From the NCBI GenBank assembly GCA_030144725.1, contig JASKMD010000021.1, positions 647,540-711,539 on the forward strand: 64,000 nt of DNA, read 5' to 3'. A program made the translations under genes and the position numbers. The notes beneath the pieces were generated by a model, which ran no database searches, was not told the origin of the DNA, and saw nothing but the letters and a program-made list of their open reading frames with translations. The stretch is from Haematococcus lacustris (taxonomy: Eukaryota; Chlorophyta; Chlorophyceae; Chlamydomonadales; Haematococcaceae). The stretch's first letter is position 1, and each line of letters opens with the position of its first letter. Positions 43,770 through 53,889 of the stretch are shown here, one piece after another.

Positions 43770-44818
43770 GGATGTGTGATGTCAACTGGCTCCCTGTGGC
43801 TGCCTGGTGGCTACGATTGAGAGACAGCTGTGGCTCATTTTGCACCCTTTTCCTCCACAAAACAGGTGTAGGCTGGGCAACAGTGTTGGTTATGACCTTT
43901 ACCCTGATTTGGCATGATGCAGCAAGGCCTGCTGGCACAGCAAGCACAGCTGGCACAGCTGTACTCTTCGAAGCTGTTTGCCATGCCTGCTCCCCGCATA
44001 CCAGTTGCACCAGCGGCAGCCCCAGCCCCAGACCCCGCCTCAGCACCTCACTCCATGCAGGCAGCAGCAACATCGATTCTCCCTGTACAGTCTCTGCCCA
44101 CAGCAAGTTGCAAGGCCCAATGACGTGCCCTCAGCTGCCCTCCTGGCTCCCAGTGCTGCACCTGGCTCTGACAGTGGCCAGTGGCACCGCAGTGTTGTTG
44201 CGCCTAACCCTCATGACCTCCTGGCAACAGCCCCCGGACAACCAATGCGCCAGCACTTCCCAAGCTTGCACACCACCTATAAAAACTCACCAGTTGTAAA
44301 CCCTGTAACGCATCTAGGTCACTGTTCTCAGTGGGACGTGGGTGGACTTAAGTTTGCTCAAGTTCGCACAATGCATCGCTATGCTCCCAAGAGGCTGGTT
44401 GCAGTATTGAGGCGTAGCCAAAGCCCCTTCTGTTCTACACTCCTCAGGCCTAGCTTCCTTGGTGTCTACTACACAAGGGTGTACACAGGGGTGTACGCAG
44501 GGGTACACATGGGTGTGTACCCCTGCGGCTGTTGGTGCTCAGCATGCACATGCTCCAAGACACTGCGGTGGTGGGCGCTGCTGACGTGGCTGCCCAGCCT
44601 GCTGCCTGGCTACTACCCAATCACCAGCTGGTGGGAAAGTGGTGCACCAGGCTGGTCACCAAGGATTGTCAGCTGCGGAGCGGGCGCTGGCCCTCCTCAC
44701 CAACACCCTGGGGATTGCTGATCCACTGCTCACCATGCCCAAGCTTATAGACTCGGACGCAAGCTTCAACCACTGTGTGGCTTTAACATTGCAGTTCCTG
44801 CTCAGTGACATGCCCCAG
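43770..44818 (+). other. Unrecognised, possibly coding segment of duplication unit 1
   Basis: Plus-strand frames look partly coding: LLAQQAQLAQLYSSKLFAMP with a Pro/Ala tail (about 43930-44120), LLAPSAAPGSDSGQWHRSV (about 44145), and LTNTLGIADPLLTMPKLIDS (about 44700). I cannot join them or name a family. The matching stretch in unit 2 (about 51000-52032) has indels that break the first frame, arguing that one or both copies are not under constraint. Confidence 0.3.
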
Positions 44819-45440
44819 CCCCCTTGTCCCTCACTAGGGCCTCCATTTGAGCCGGACCAGTAGTGGGCACTAGCAGGAATACTAGGGACCACTAGTGGCC
44901 CGCCTCACATAGTGTTGATGGGTTGTGTGGAAACTACCCAATGCACATGGACATGGTGCATGAATGCCTACCACCTACACTATTGCCTGACCGCGAGGGC
45001 TATTGTGTAGAGTTGGCATGGAAAACATGCGCTGATTGTAAGCTGATGACAGCTGAACATAGGGGGGAATACTACTGTGCCATAGCGGGCTGGGCCTTGG
45101 GTGGCTTGTCTTGCAACTGCTTGTAGCCCAGGCCAGGGTACTCCTTGCCCTTTGCTGGCAGAGCTGTCTGCTCGGGCCACCAGCACAGCTCCAGTGGGCA
45201 CCACCTGCTCTCCCCAACGCGCCGCATGTTCAGAGCTGCATTGCAGTCCCTGTCCAGCCATCTGCCAGGCTGTGGGGCTGGCTTGGCTTTGGCAGCCTTG
45301 CCCTTGCTCAGCTCAGCCTTGGCAGGCTGGGTGGGCTCAGCTGCCTGCCCAGCCTCGGTGCGCTTGCTGCGTTTGGCGGGAGGGGGAGTGTTGGGCCCTG
45401 GCTCTGAGGCTGCTGGCTGTGTGGCTTCCTGTCTGCTGCG
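44819..45440 (-). pseudogene. Fanzor-like copy H, truncated by the duplication breakpoint
   Basis: The minus strand retains WLDRDCNAALNMRRVGES with the RuvC-III Asp present, CPLELCWWPEQTALP, KGKEYPGLGYK and the full 3' tail ending AAGGGGG at 44819. The upstream (N-terminal) part is cut off at 45440 where duplication unit 2 begins. The flank TGACATGCCCCAG (44806-44818) is the same as for copy I, as expected for copies made by duplication and not by separate insertion. Confidence 0.7.
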
Positions 45441-45981
45441 TGTCCTCTGGCCTGGTCACTCTGGCCTGGTCACTCTGGCCTAGGCTACCGTTGCACCGTG
45501 CACAGGTCCCTTCTACACCGTGCCGCAGTGTAGATGTGGGGGCAGTGGTGGCACTAGTCAAGCACAGGGGACACTCGAGAGTGAACAAACACCTCCTGGA
45601 GCTGTTTAAACACCACACCACCCCATTCTATCCGACACCCCAGATTGACCCCAGCAGGATTGACCTCACCCCAGATTGACCTATCCCAGCAGGAAGCTTC
45701 AAGCGCCTGGTATGCATTATCTACAACGCTCATCTGCCGAGCCAGCTCAGCACCCATAGCAAGGTGTTAGCAGCACTGTAAGCAGCAGCCCGCTGAGTGG
45801 GTTGTGTCCCAGCGGCAGCCGCAACACCCCATGCCTGCATTGCGTCCATGTCATCCGCATCATCCCAGATGCTGTGGGGTGCGACGAGCAACAACGAAAT
45901 GGTATAGGCCCCAGCGCCTGCCAGCCATCGTGCCTTGGTGCGAGAGCGCTGGCTTGGTCATGGGAACAAAGCTATGAGTGT

Positions 45982-46989
45982 AGGGAGCGCAACCTAGCCT
46001 AGATCTAGCCTAGATCTAGGCTAGTCAGATCCAGGCTAGATCTAGGCTAGATGGACTAGACTAGAAGAGTTCTATAGAATCCTGCCATGGAATGATTTTC
46101 ACTCCGCCCGTTCAACTAGCTGCAGGCAGGCTAGGTGCGTACATCTGCCCGCCACACTGCCCGCCTGCCTGCAAGGCACTATGTAACAGTTGTGTTTGTG
46201 AGGTCAGGATGCATGGTCGGCTGAGGCATACGTGTGTCATCGACAGCCTCCGAGGAGTGATGATGCAGTGTACTTACATTGTGGCGACGTTGTAAGGAAC
46301 TAAAACAAAACACTGCAAACATGGTATTCTCTGTCCATTCGAAAGCATCTTGCATGGAGATAAGCTGAGTGTCTTGACTACTACACACTGCACTACATAC
46401 TGCACTACACACAGTCTGGGAAATGGTGGTGGAGTGATTGTACTGAGAGGTGGTGGTGGCTGCCTACTCGCCCATGCGCGCGAGGAGCTAAGTGTCAGTG
46501 CTACGGCGAGCACCCAGCCCAGCGTTAGCCTTGATGTAGATGAGCATCTTGGCGAGCTGTACGGTGAGCCTGGTGGGGGCAGACGTGAACAACCTACCCC
46601 AAGCTGACCAATTGCGCTCTGATGCAGCGGAGGTGGCATGCACACAACAAGGGGGAAGCCGCGGGGGCCTGCCTTGCCCCAAAAGGCTTGCCGCATGCTG
46701 ACTGGCTCCACAACCACCCTGCCAGCTGCGTCTGGTGGCTTGGGGGCAAGCAGAGCTACAAACGTCTCCAACTCGCTGTTAACCCAACCACCTTGCTGTA
46801 GCACATCTTCCTCCCGCTGCACTGCTTGCTTGAACTGGCTGTCAGTGAGGTCTGGTCGCAGATGCTTGCTGAGGCACACCACCGTCGTGATAGCGTCCTT
46901 CTTCTCCTGCGGTGACAGCAGCCCCAAGGGGAGCTGGGGAGGTGCGTTGGGTTCGTCCTTGGGCGTCAAGTTGCAGCATCGATGTAACA
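45982..46989 (-). mobile_element. 1-kb insertion in unit 2 bracketed by 25-bp direct repeats
   Basis: GTCATGGGAACAAAGC (first bases of a 25-bp perfect repeat) occurs at 45957-45981 and 46990-47014; unit 1 has it once (near 40130). The minus strand carries a partial frame from 46969 with LSPQEKKDAITTVVCLSKHL, RPDLTDSQFKQAVQ and RVVVEPVSMRQAFWGK. The RPDL-S/T-x-x-Q-x-x-x-x-V box resembles the N-terminal part of Fanzor-like copy D (RPDLSPAQVDAVV), so this may be a related insertion. The other end holds repeated CTAGATCTAG motifs (46005-46052). Confidence 0.6.
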
Positions 46990-47074
46990 GTCATGGGAAC
47001 AAAGCTATGAGTGTGAAGCAGCAGTTGCCCGCAAGATGGTTTCATGATGCTTGCACGCCCCCTCATGGCACGAC

Positions 47075-50045
47075 CTAGTCGGCATCCTCTGCCTTAGCGG
47101 CAGCCAGCTCCTCCTCCTCTGCTGCAGCGTGGGAGACTGGGTCGTTAGTGTTACATGTCTGCTTGACAAGCTGCTGCATGCGCAACAACTCCTTGATGCG
47201 TGCGAATTTGACAGGGTCCTGCAAAAAGACAGAAAGGAGGCTTGTGCCATTACTGGCATGAGCACAACAAGGTCAGGCAGGTCAGGGAGGAGGTCAGGGA
47301 GGAGTGTGCCCCCTTGCTGCCCTCCTGAGCTTGCTGCCCAAGCCTGCTGCCTGAGGTAGCAGCGGGGTTCAAGGCGGACCTCCAGGCCCAGCTGCCTAGG
47401 CTAGCCACCTTGCACCAGCCTCTCCGTCTCTGCATTTATCCACTGCCTCAACCAAAGCAGTTAAGTAGGTCAAGTAGGAGATCGGGTGTGTCCCCTTGCT
47501 GCCCTATTACCAGCTGCCCATACTAGTACGCTGCCTACAGCCCCAGCATGGATACCCAGACGGCAGCAGCATGGCTAGCAATAGGCGCGGCAACAGCAGT
47601 CATCACTAGCTTTATGCCCCTCTCCAGCGCGTCAGAGGGCACGATTCACTCCCACTCATCCTCATGCTTTACAAGGGCATGCTGCTCAAGGCCTGCAGCA
47701 GCAGGCCCTACCGCTTGAAAGGCACGCACATCACACCACCCACCTTGCGTACCACAAATAGTATATCGCGTTCGTCTGGCTTCGCCCTGAGGCTGTCTGC
47801 TGCTGCGATGACTGCTCGCTGCATGATGTCTCTCAAGAAATGCATCAGCACCTCCTGAGCACATGTCACAAGTCAAGACAGCGAGAGATGCAGGCGTCTC
47901 AGAGGCCAAGGTCTTATGGGCAGGGTCCAAGAAGCCAAGGGAGCTAGAAAGGAAGAAAGAAAGAGAGTAAGAGAGACTACACCCTCGCTGTTGGGAGTGC
48001 ATCAAAGTAGAAGAGTAGCCTCGGGGCATGCACTTGCCACCCTCACGCCGGAGGCAAGGGAGCAATGAGGGCAGGGCACGCATGGCACTAGCTCTCACAA
48101 CTCTGCCAAACCTCCTGCCTGCTTATATAAGTGCTCACGAGCAGCTAGCCTGCAGTAATAAGGTGGAGAGGTTGATGCCAAGTGCCCACAGTGGTGGGCA
48201 TGACAAGGTGAAGTGACCAGCTCCTCCACTGCTGTGCTTGCGGCCACCTGGGGCTGCCAGCTGCTGTCAGAGGTCTTGCTGGCCACACTGACCAGATAAC
48301 GCACGCTATGCATTTCACCTCCTGCGTGTCCATTCCCTGTTACATGCTAGATAGTACAGGTCTGCACTGAGTCAACACAACTACCATCCCTACAGAAAAC
48401 AAGTAATGACCAAACGGAATGCCTTCTGCACTATGCTGGATTTGTCCTTCGCATGGCTGCAGTGCTTACTGGCCTGATGGTGGTACCTGGTAATGGCCCC
48501 CCACCAGGCATTACAGGCCCCTCGCAGCCAGGCAGCCCCACCAGCCAGCCTCTGAGCCGAAGGCCAGTACTCCCCGGCCATCCCAGCGCCAGGCGTACTA
48601 AGGCTGACCAGGCAGCTGAGCTCACCTAGCCAATGAAGGTCAAGGGCTAGGCTGCTCAGCCCACCCCACTAGGACTGCAGCCAGGCAGCTGGGTGGACTG
48701 GGACTGCAATGCAGCGCTGAGCATGCGGCGCATTGAGGAGAGCAAGTGGCGCCCGCTGGAGCTGTGCTTATGACCTGGGCTGCCTGAGCTGCCAGACAAG
48801 GGCAAGGAGTTCCCTGGTCTGGGCTAAAACCAGCACCAAGAACGCCCACCCAAGGCCCAGCAGCAGCAGCCTGGGGCACAGTAGTATGTGCCCCCTTTGA
48901 GCTGTTATCAGTTTGCATCAGTGCATGGGTGTTAACTACAAGCTATGGCCCTGTCGCAGGAAACAGGCACTAATGTAGGTGTGAGGCGCCCATGCGACGT
49001 GCGTTGCAAGTTTACCCCATACAGACAAACAAAAACACAACCCCTGGTGCGGATCCTGTCCTTCTGCCTTTGTGTGGTACTTGTTGGCCGCTGGGCTTGT
49101 GAGGCAGTTGCTAAGTAGTAATACAGATGAGTCACATGTCACAAGCATGCGTAGCTGCATGCAGTGTGTGAGCACGTGAGCACCTCGAGAGAGGGGGAGG
49201 CTGGAAGGCGGTGAGGTGAGAGCCAGAGGGAGTCTGTACTAGCTATGCCACTACACTGCAGCCCACTTGTGGGCATGGCACAGTCCCCATGCACATGGTG
49301 GGCATGACTTACTTCAACAAGGTCGATGGTCTCCTGCAGAGGGGACTCATCATCCCCAAAGCCATACACCATGGATCTCACTGCATCTCAGGCATGGAAC
49401 CAGGGATGAGCTGGTGATGGGCAGGGGGTGAGCAGGAAGGGACATGCAGGAGTGCACAGAAAGAGCTGACATGGTGCGGGCAAGGATGGGACAGGAAGCC
49501 AATCAATGGACCGGCTGGGTACCCATGCAAGCTGCGCTGCAGGCTCCAAGGATGACTAGGCACTTATCCTGACATCGCTGACACCTCTGGCTTGGGCACG
49601 CCGCAGCTTCCATGTCACTCACACTCCTTTGTAAACTGGCCTTTGAACGAGTCTGGCTCAATTGCGGCTCCTGGATGCTCAAGGAACCGGGCCAGCTGTC
49701 ATCCAGTGGCTGCAGCTGGTGGCAGCTGTGACGGGCCAGTAGCTAACCTGTGGCTTGTGCTTTGGGCGCGGCAAACAAATCAGCATGGCTTGCTGCTGCG
49801 GCTGCCCTTGCTGGACCCGCGCCCACTGCCACGCGTGCGCGCTTCGTCAAGCGTGCTCGCGCTTCTTGCCCCATCAGCCCACGACCCAAACCGATGCCTT
49901 CCTTGTTGTCCTTGCCAGTGCTGCCAGGCGGGGCAGGCCTAGCGGCTGTTGCTGCGCCTGAAGCAGAGCTGGCCTTTGGTCCAGTGCTCTTGCCAGCAAC
50001 AGCTACCGTGGCCACCTTCTTCTTTCTTCCACCTGGCTCAGACAT
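47075..50045 (-). CDS. TAF13: TFIID subunit TAF13, copy 2 (4 exons, 206 aa)
   Basis: Second copy from the tandem duplication. Exons 50045-49748, 49380-49313, 47854-47744 and 47218-47075 use the same borders and phases as copy 1. The histone-fold residues are the same as copy 1 over the exons I compared (RSMVYGFGDDESP, EVLMHFLRDIMQRA, DPVKFARIKELLRMQQLVKQ). The C-terminal tail differs: after LVKQT it reads CNTNDPVSHAAAEEEE instead of RNLSELDAHAAAAAGEEEE, three residues shorter, still in frame to the same AEDAD end. It is therefore still open and possibly functional. The 1-kb insertion lies just downstream of its stop and could affect its 3' end. Confidence 0.88.
48480..48975 (+). pseudogene. 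Fanzor-like remnant G inside TAF13 copy 2 intron 2
   Basis: Duplicate of remnant F with the same internal stop after RPLELCL and the same diverged tail. It differs by a short extra piece (AAGGGCTAGGCTGCTCAGCC near 48640) and a 4-bp loss in the tail. It gives no independent evidence of transposition. Confidence 0.65.
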
Positions 50046-50341
50046 GTTGCTGAACTTGCTGTGAAGGGTTGTCCAGAGGTAGTTTAGCCCTATCACTCTA
50101 GCTATCTTGTGTGAGGCACATGGGCTCGTGCATTCTTCGTGTCAAGACGTTACCACGGCGGCTGTGAACGCGGCGGGAGCAATTGTCCCAGGTTGACAAT
50201 GGAAGCAAAGCTAAATAGTGATGATGCAAGTTGCATGAACCCAGTACCAGCTTTGCGCCGTGCAATTGCAAGGCGCACGTGGCGCAAGTGGCAGCGGTAG
50301 CCAGCTACAACAAGTCATTCTTCATAAAAACAATAAACGCC

Positions 50342-50805
50342 TACCGTACTCTCCCGATCGATTCCCGAAGCCTCGGAAACTATAATTAAAATATTATTCC
50401 CGAGCCAAAAGTTTCATTGTTTCAAGTTCCCCGATGGCCAAAGTACGTCTAAAGTCACTTTTGAGAACGCCTTCGTGCATAGAAATAATTAAGCCTCCCA
50501 CCCCATTAATCTCACATCAAAATCACATGATCAACATGTTGACTGTCGAGGTCTCTCTTGACGATTGAGAGACATCCGGAAACGTTGTTCATCGTGTATA
50601 AGGAGCTCGCGGTGCCGATTAGCAGCCGTGTCGGCGGCACTGATGCCCCGGACCACTAACTGGTCCATTGCTGGCACTTTCGTCAAGGTCAACTTATTTT
50701 TGACCACATCCCGAAGGACAGAACAATTACATTGTTTACTCCTTCCCGGTTTCCCGAAGGACAAAAAACGATTCGGGATAGGGAATCGATCGGGAGAGTA
50801 CGGTA
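50342..50805. mobile_element. 464-bp DNA element with 25-bp perfect terminal inverted repeats
   Basis: Left end 50342-50366 begins TACCGTACTCTCCCGATCG. The right end 50781-50805 is its exact reverse complement. It is absent from duplication unit 1. The interior is AT-rich compared with its surroundings. Both ends read TA next to CCGTACTC, compatible with a TA target as in Tc1/mariner, but TA could equally be part of the repeat. An interior minus-strand frame (50764-50531) shows no transposase motif, so it is a non-autonomous (MITE-like) element. Confidence 0.85.
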
Positions 50806-50999
50806 AACAAGGGGATGTGAGTGGGTTGGAGCAGGCACACTAGCAGCAGCCTTTACAATGATGAGCTCGCAGGCTGTGTTTGATTGCAACTCGTGCTTTA
50901 TTTTGGTGTTGCACGAGGGCTGCAGGGATCAAAACGTGTTAAAACAGGGCAGCACAAGCAGAGCAGGCAGCATGTGTTTGACGGTGTGGAGGCAGGATT

Positions 51000-52032
51000 T
51001 CTGGGATGTGTGATGTCAACTGGCTCCCTGTGGCTGCCTGGTGGCTACGATTGAGAGACAGCTGTGGCTTATTCTGCACCCTTTCCTTCTACAAAACAGG
51101 CGTAGGCTTGGCAACAGTGTTGGTTGTGGCCTTCACCCTAATCGGCATGATGCAGCAAGGCCTGCTGGCACAGCAAGGCCTGCTGGCACAGCAAGCACAG
51201 CTGGCACTGTGTACTCTTCGAAGCTGTTTGCCATGCCTGCTCCCCGCAATCCAGTTGCACCAGCGGCAGCCCCAGCCCCCGCCTCAACACCTAACTCAAT
51301 GCAAGCAGCAGCAACGTCGATTCTCCCTGTACAGACTCTGCCCACAGCAAGTTGCAGGGCCCAATGACGCGCCCCCAGCTGCCCTCCTGGCTCCCAGTGC
51401 TGCACCTGGCTGTGACAGTGGCCAGTGGCACCGCAGTGTTGCTGCGCCTAACCCTCATGACCTCCTGGCAACAGCCCCCGGACAACCAATGCGCCAGCAC
51501 TTCCCCAGGTCTGCAGTGCAGGCTGCACACCACGTATAAAAACTCACCACCTGCAAATCCTGTCACGCATCTAGGTCACTGTTCTCAGTGGGACGTGGGT
51601 GGACTTAAGTTTGCTCAAGTTCGCACAATGCATCGCTATGCTCCCAAGAGGCTGGTTGCAGTATTGAGGCGTAGCCAAAGCCCCTTCTGTTCTACACTCC
51701 TCAGGCCTAGCTTCCTTGGTGTCTACTACACAAGGGTGTACACAGGGGTGTACGCAGGGGTACACAGGAGTGTGTACCCCTGCGGCTGTTGGTGCTCATC
51801 ATGCACATGCTCCAAGACACTGCGGTGGTGGGCGCTGCTGACGTGGCTGCCCAGCCTGTGGGAAAGTGGTGCACCAGGCTTGTCACCAAGGCTTGTCAGC
51901 TGCGGAGCGGGCGCTGGCCCTCCTCACCAACACCCTGGGTATTGCTGATCCACTGCTCACCATGCCCAAGCTTATAGACTCGGACGCAAGCTTCAACCAC
52001 TGTGTGGCCTTAACATTGCAGTTCCTGCTCAG
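51000..52032 (+). other. Unrecognised segment of duplication unit 2
   Basis: Counterpart of 43770-44818. Relative to unit 1 there is an extra CAGCAAGGCCTGCTGGCA copy (about 51153-51190) and losses around 51205, 51275 and 51855 that shift the Gln/Ala frame. No product can be named. Confidence 0.3.
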
Positions 52033-52045
52033 TGACATGCCCCAG

Positions 52046-53101
52046 CCCCCTTGTCCCTTACTAGGGCCTCCATTTGAGCCGGACCAGTAGTGGGCACTAG
52101 CAGGAATACTAGGGACCACTAGTGGCCCGACTCAAATAGTGTTGATGGGCTGTGTGGAGTATACCCCATGCACATGGACATGGTGCATGAGTGCCTACCA
52201 CCTACACTATTGCCTGACCGCGAGGGCTATTGTTTAGAGTTGGCATGGAAAACATGCGCTGATTGTAAGCTGATGACAGCTCAACAAAGGGGGGAACACT
52301 ACTGTGCCACAGCAGGCTGGGTCTGAGTGGCTTGTCTCGCAGCCGCTTGAAGCCCTGGCCAGGGTACTCCTTGCCCTTTGCTGGCAGAGCTGTCTGCTCT
52401 GGCCACCAGCACAGCTCCAGCGGGCACCATCTGCTCTCCCCAATGCACCGCATGTTCAGAGCTGCATTGCAGCCCCTGTCCAGCCACCTGCCTGGTTGTG
52501 GTGCTGGCTTGGCTTTGGCAGCCTTGCCCTTGCTCAGCTCAGCCTTGGTGGGCTGGGTGGGCTCACCTACCTGCTCAGCCTCGGTGCGCTTAGCTGAAGG
52601 GGGAGTGCTGGGCCTTAGCTCTGCAGCTGCTGGCTGTGTCGCCTCCTGGCTGCTGCGTGGGGCCTGTGGGGGCTTGCGTGGGGCCACCACCGGGCACCAC
52701 ATCAGGCCCCGCACTGGCTGGTCACGCTGCTGGCTCCTTGCTGGGCGCACCAGGCGCTGTTCCACCTGCCCTGCTGAGGGCTTTCACCCTGCACGCCTGG
52801 TGAGCTGCTCAGGTCCAGCTCCTCCTCGCATGACTGCCTGCCATTCACTGCTGAGCTGATTCGGCGCTGATCAAGCCCCTGGGCCTGCACACCACCTTGC
52901 AGCAGCCACCTTGCCACCATAACACCGCATCAGCACCCCAACGTCCGTTAGTGCCAATGCTAGCTGCGCCAAAGACCAACACCAGCTGCTTGGCACGCCC
53001 ATGGCGCTCCATGGACACTTCAGCCATGTCCTCCTTTAACTACAGGCAACTCCCTGACACCCCACCCCATCCTGCTCCATTGGCTGTGTAGCACTAGGCA
53101 A
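52046..53101 (-). mobile_element. Fanzor/TnpB-like copy I, with 13-bp flanking repeats
   Basis: Minus-strand blocks in order: AEVSMERHGRAKQLVLVFGA and SIGTNGRWGADAV (about 52960), KVVCRPRG, a damaged RuvC-II region (RRISSAVNGRQS in another frame), RLVRPARSQQRDQPVRGLMW-C (about 52740), a Lys/Pro linker, WLDRGCNAALNMRCIGES (about 52470), KGKEYPGQGFKRLRDKPL and the conserved tail ending AAGGGGG at 52046. The RuvC-III Asp is replaced by Gly and frames are broken, so it is inactive. TGACATGCCCCAG flanks it at 52033-52045 and 53102-53114 (one mismatch if extended to 16 bp). Confidence 0.72.
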
Positions 53102-53114
53102 TGACATGCCCCAG

Positions 53115-53889
53115 TACCAGCTGCAGGTGGGGAGGGCTGGAGTCGCCAGGACGTGCAGTATAGCCTTCCTGGAGGGGGCACTGGCTGCAACCGCCCAGAA
53201 GGTGCAGCTGCCACGCCTGGCAGCTGTGGCTACCAAGGGGACAGCAGTGGCGGCGGCAGGTGGTGCGGCAGAGGGGCCCAGTTGACATCAGGCACTATGT
53301 CTAATCCTTTCCTGGGGCTATTGATGTTGGTGCACACCTGGCACTTTGAAAGAAGCATGTGTCGAAATGCTGCCAGAAGTGCAAGCGAGTGGGCAAAGAC
53401 TTACAGGTTTCAGAAAGAGCTTCTCCAGCTGCGTGCCCTGCCGTGCTCGCTAGTAGCCCCTAGTAGCCCCTAGTTTGCCCGGTTTAAGAGAATGTCAACT
53501 GAATTATATCACGTCCGTCCTCGGTCTTCGTTGATGCAGTGTCGTAATGCAGACATCCTACTGATATCAACCGCAACCTTAACGTAACAAATTTCAAGCA
53601 TGCTGTTCAACGCAGCGTTGCCGCTGTAAGATAGAGTAGAAGGATGGTCGCAGTGCACCTCGTCTTTAAGATGCGACTCTGTTTGAGTGAGTGTGTGACC
53701 ATGAAGGCTGGCTTGGCTGGGCCCGAATTTCGCGCCGGGGACCGGTAGCGTGAGCATGAGTGGTATGAGTGGCGTCGGAGTTCACGGGTTCACTGTCTGC
53801 CATGCCCGCACAGGAGCAGGTCCGCAGTGCGAGGAGCTGGTTACAAATGCAGCCTAGGGTTGAGACCCACCCCGCCCTGGCTCACCAGC
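53115..53889. other. Intergenic upstream of the bromodomain gene
   Basis: This contains a third copy (53163-53285, plus strand, LEGALAATAQKVQLPRLAAV) of the coding block found twice at 35.8-36.6 kb, then CTAGTAGCCC triplets near 53450-53470. The proximal 300 bp is the presumed promoter and 5' UTR of the bromodomain gene. No core promoter element was recognised. Confidence 0.45.

Larger units (their letters stand above)
39623..45440. repeat. Tandem segmental duplication, unit 1 (5.8 kb)
   Basis: From TGTCCTCTGGCCTGGTCAC at 39623 to the interior of element H at 45440, this block is repeated directly in 45441-52657. The junction joins CTGCTGCG (inside H) to TGTCCTCTGG (start of unit 2). Both units carry TAF13, an intron-borne Fanzor-like remnant, an unrecognised plus-strand segment and a Fanzor-like copy. 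Confidence 0.9.
45441..52657. repeat. Tandem segmental duplication, unit 2 (7.2 kb)
   Basis: Direct repeat of 39623-45440. It is longer because of two insertions absent from unit 1: about 1.0 kb at 45982-46989 and 464 bp at 50342-50805. Identity is visibly high (long perfect stretches, for example across the TAF13 exon 1 region), so the duplication is recent. Confidence 0.9.

Noticed and set aside
44470..44525. GTGTAC-rich inverted motifs as an operator or regulatory palindrome
   Set aside because: They are present identically in both duplication units with no gene start nearby; they could fold, but nothing supports a regulatory role.
44819..45440. Independent Fanzor-like insertion at 44.8 kb
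   Set aside because: It has the same flank as copy I and lies at the equivalent place in the duplicated block, so it is a product of the duplication, not a separate event.
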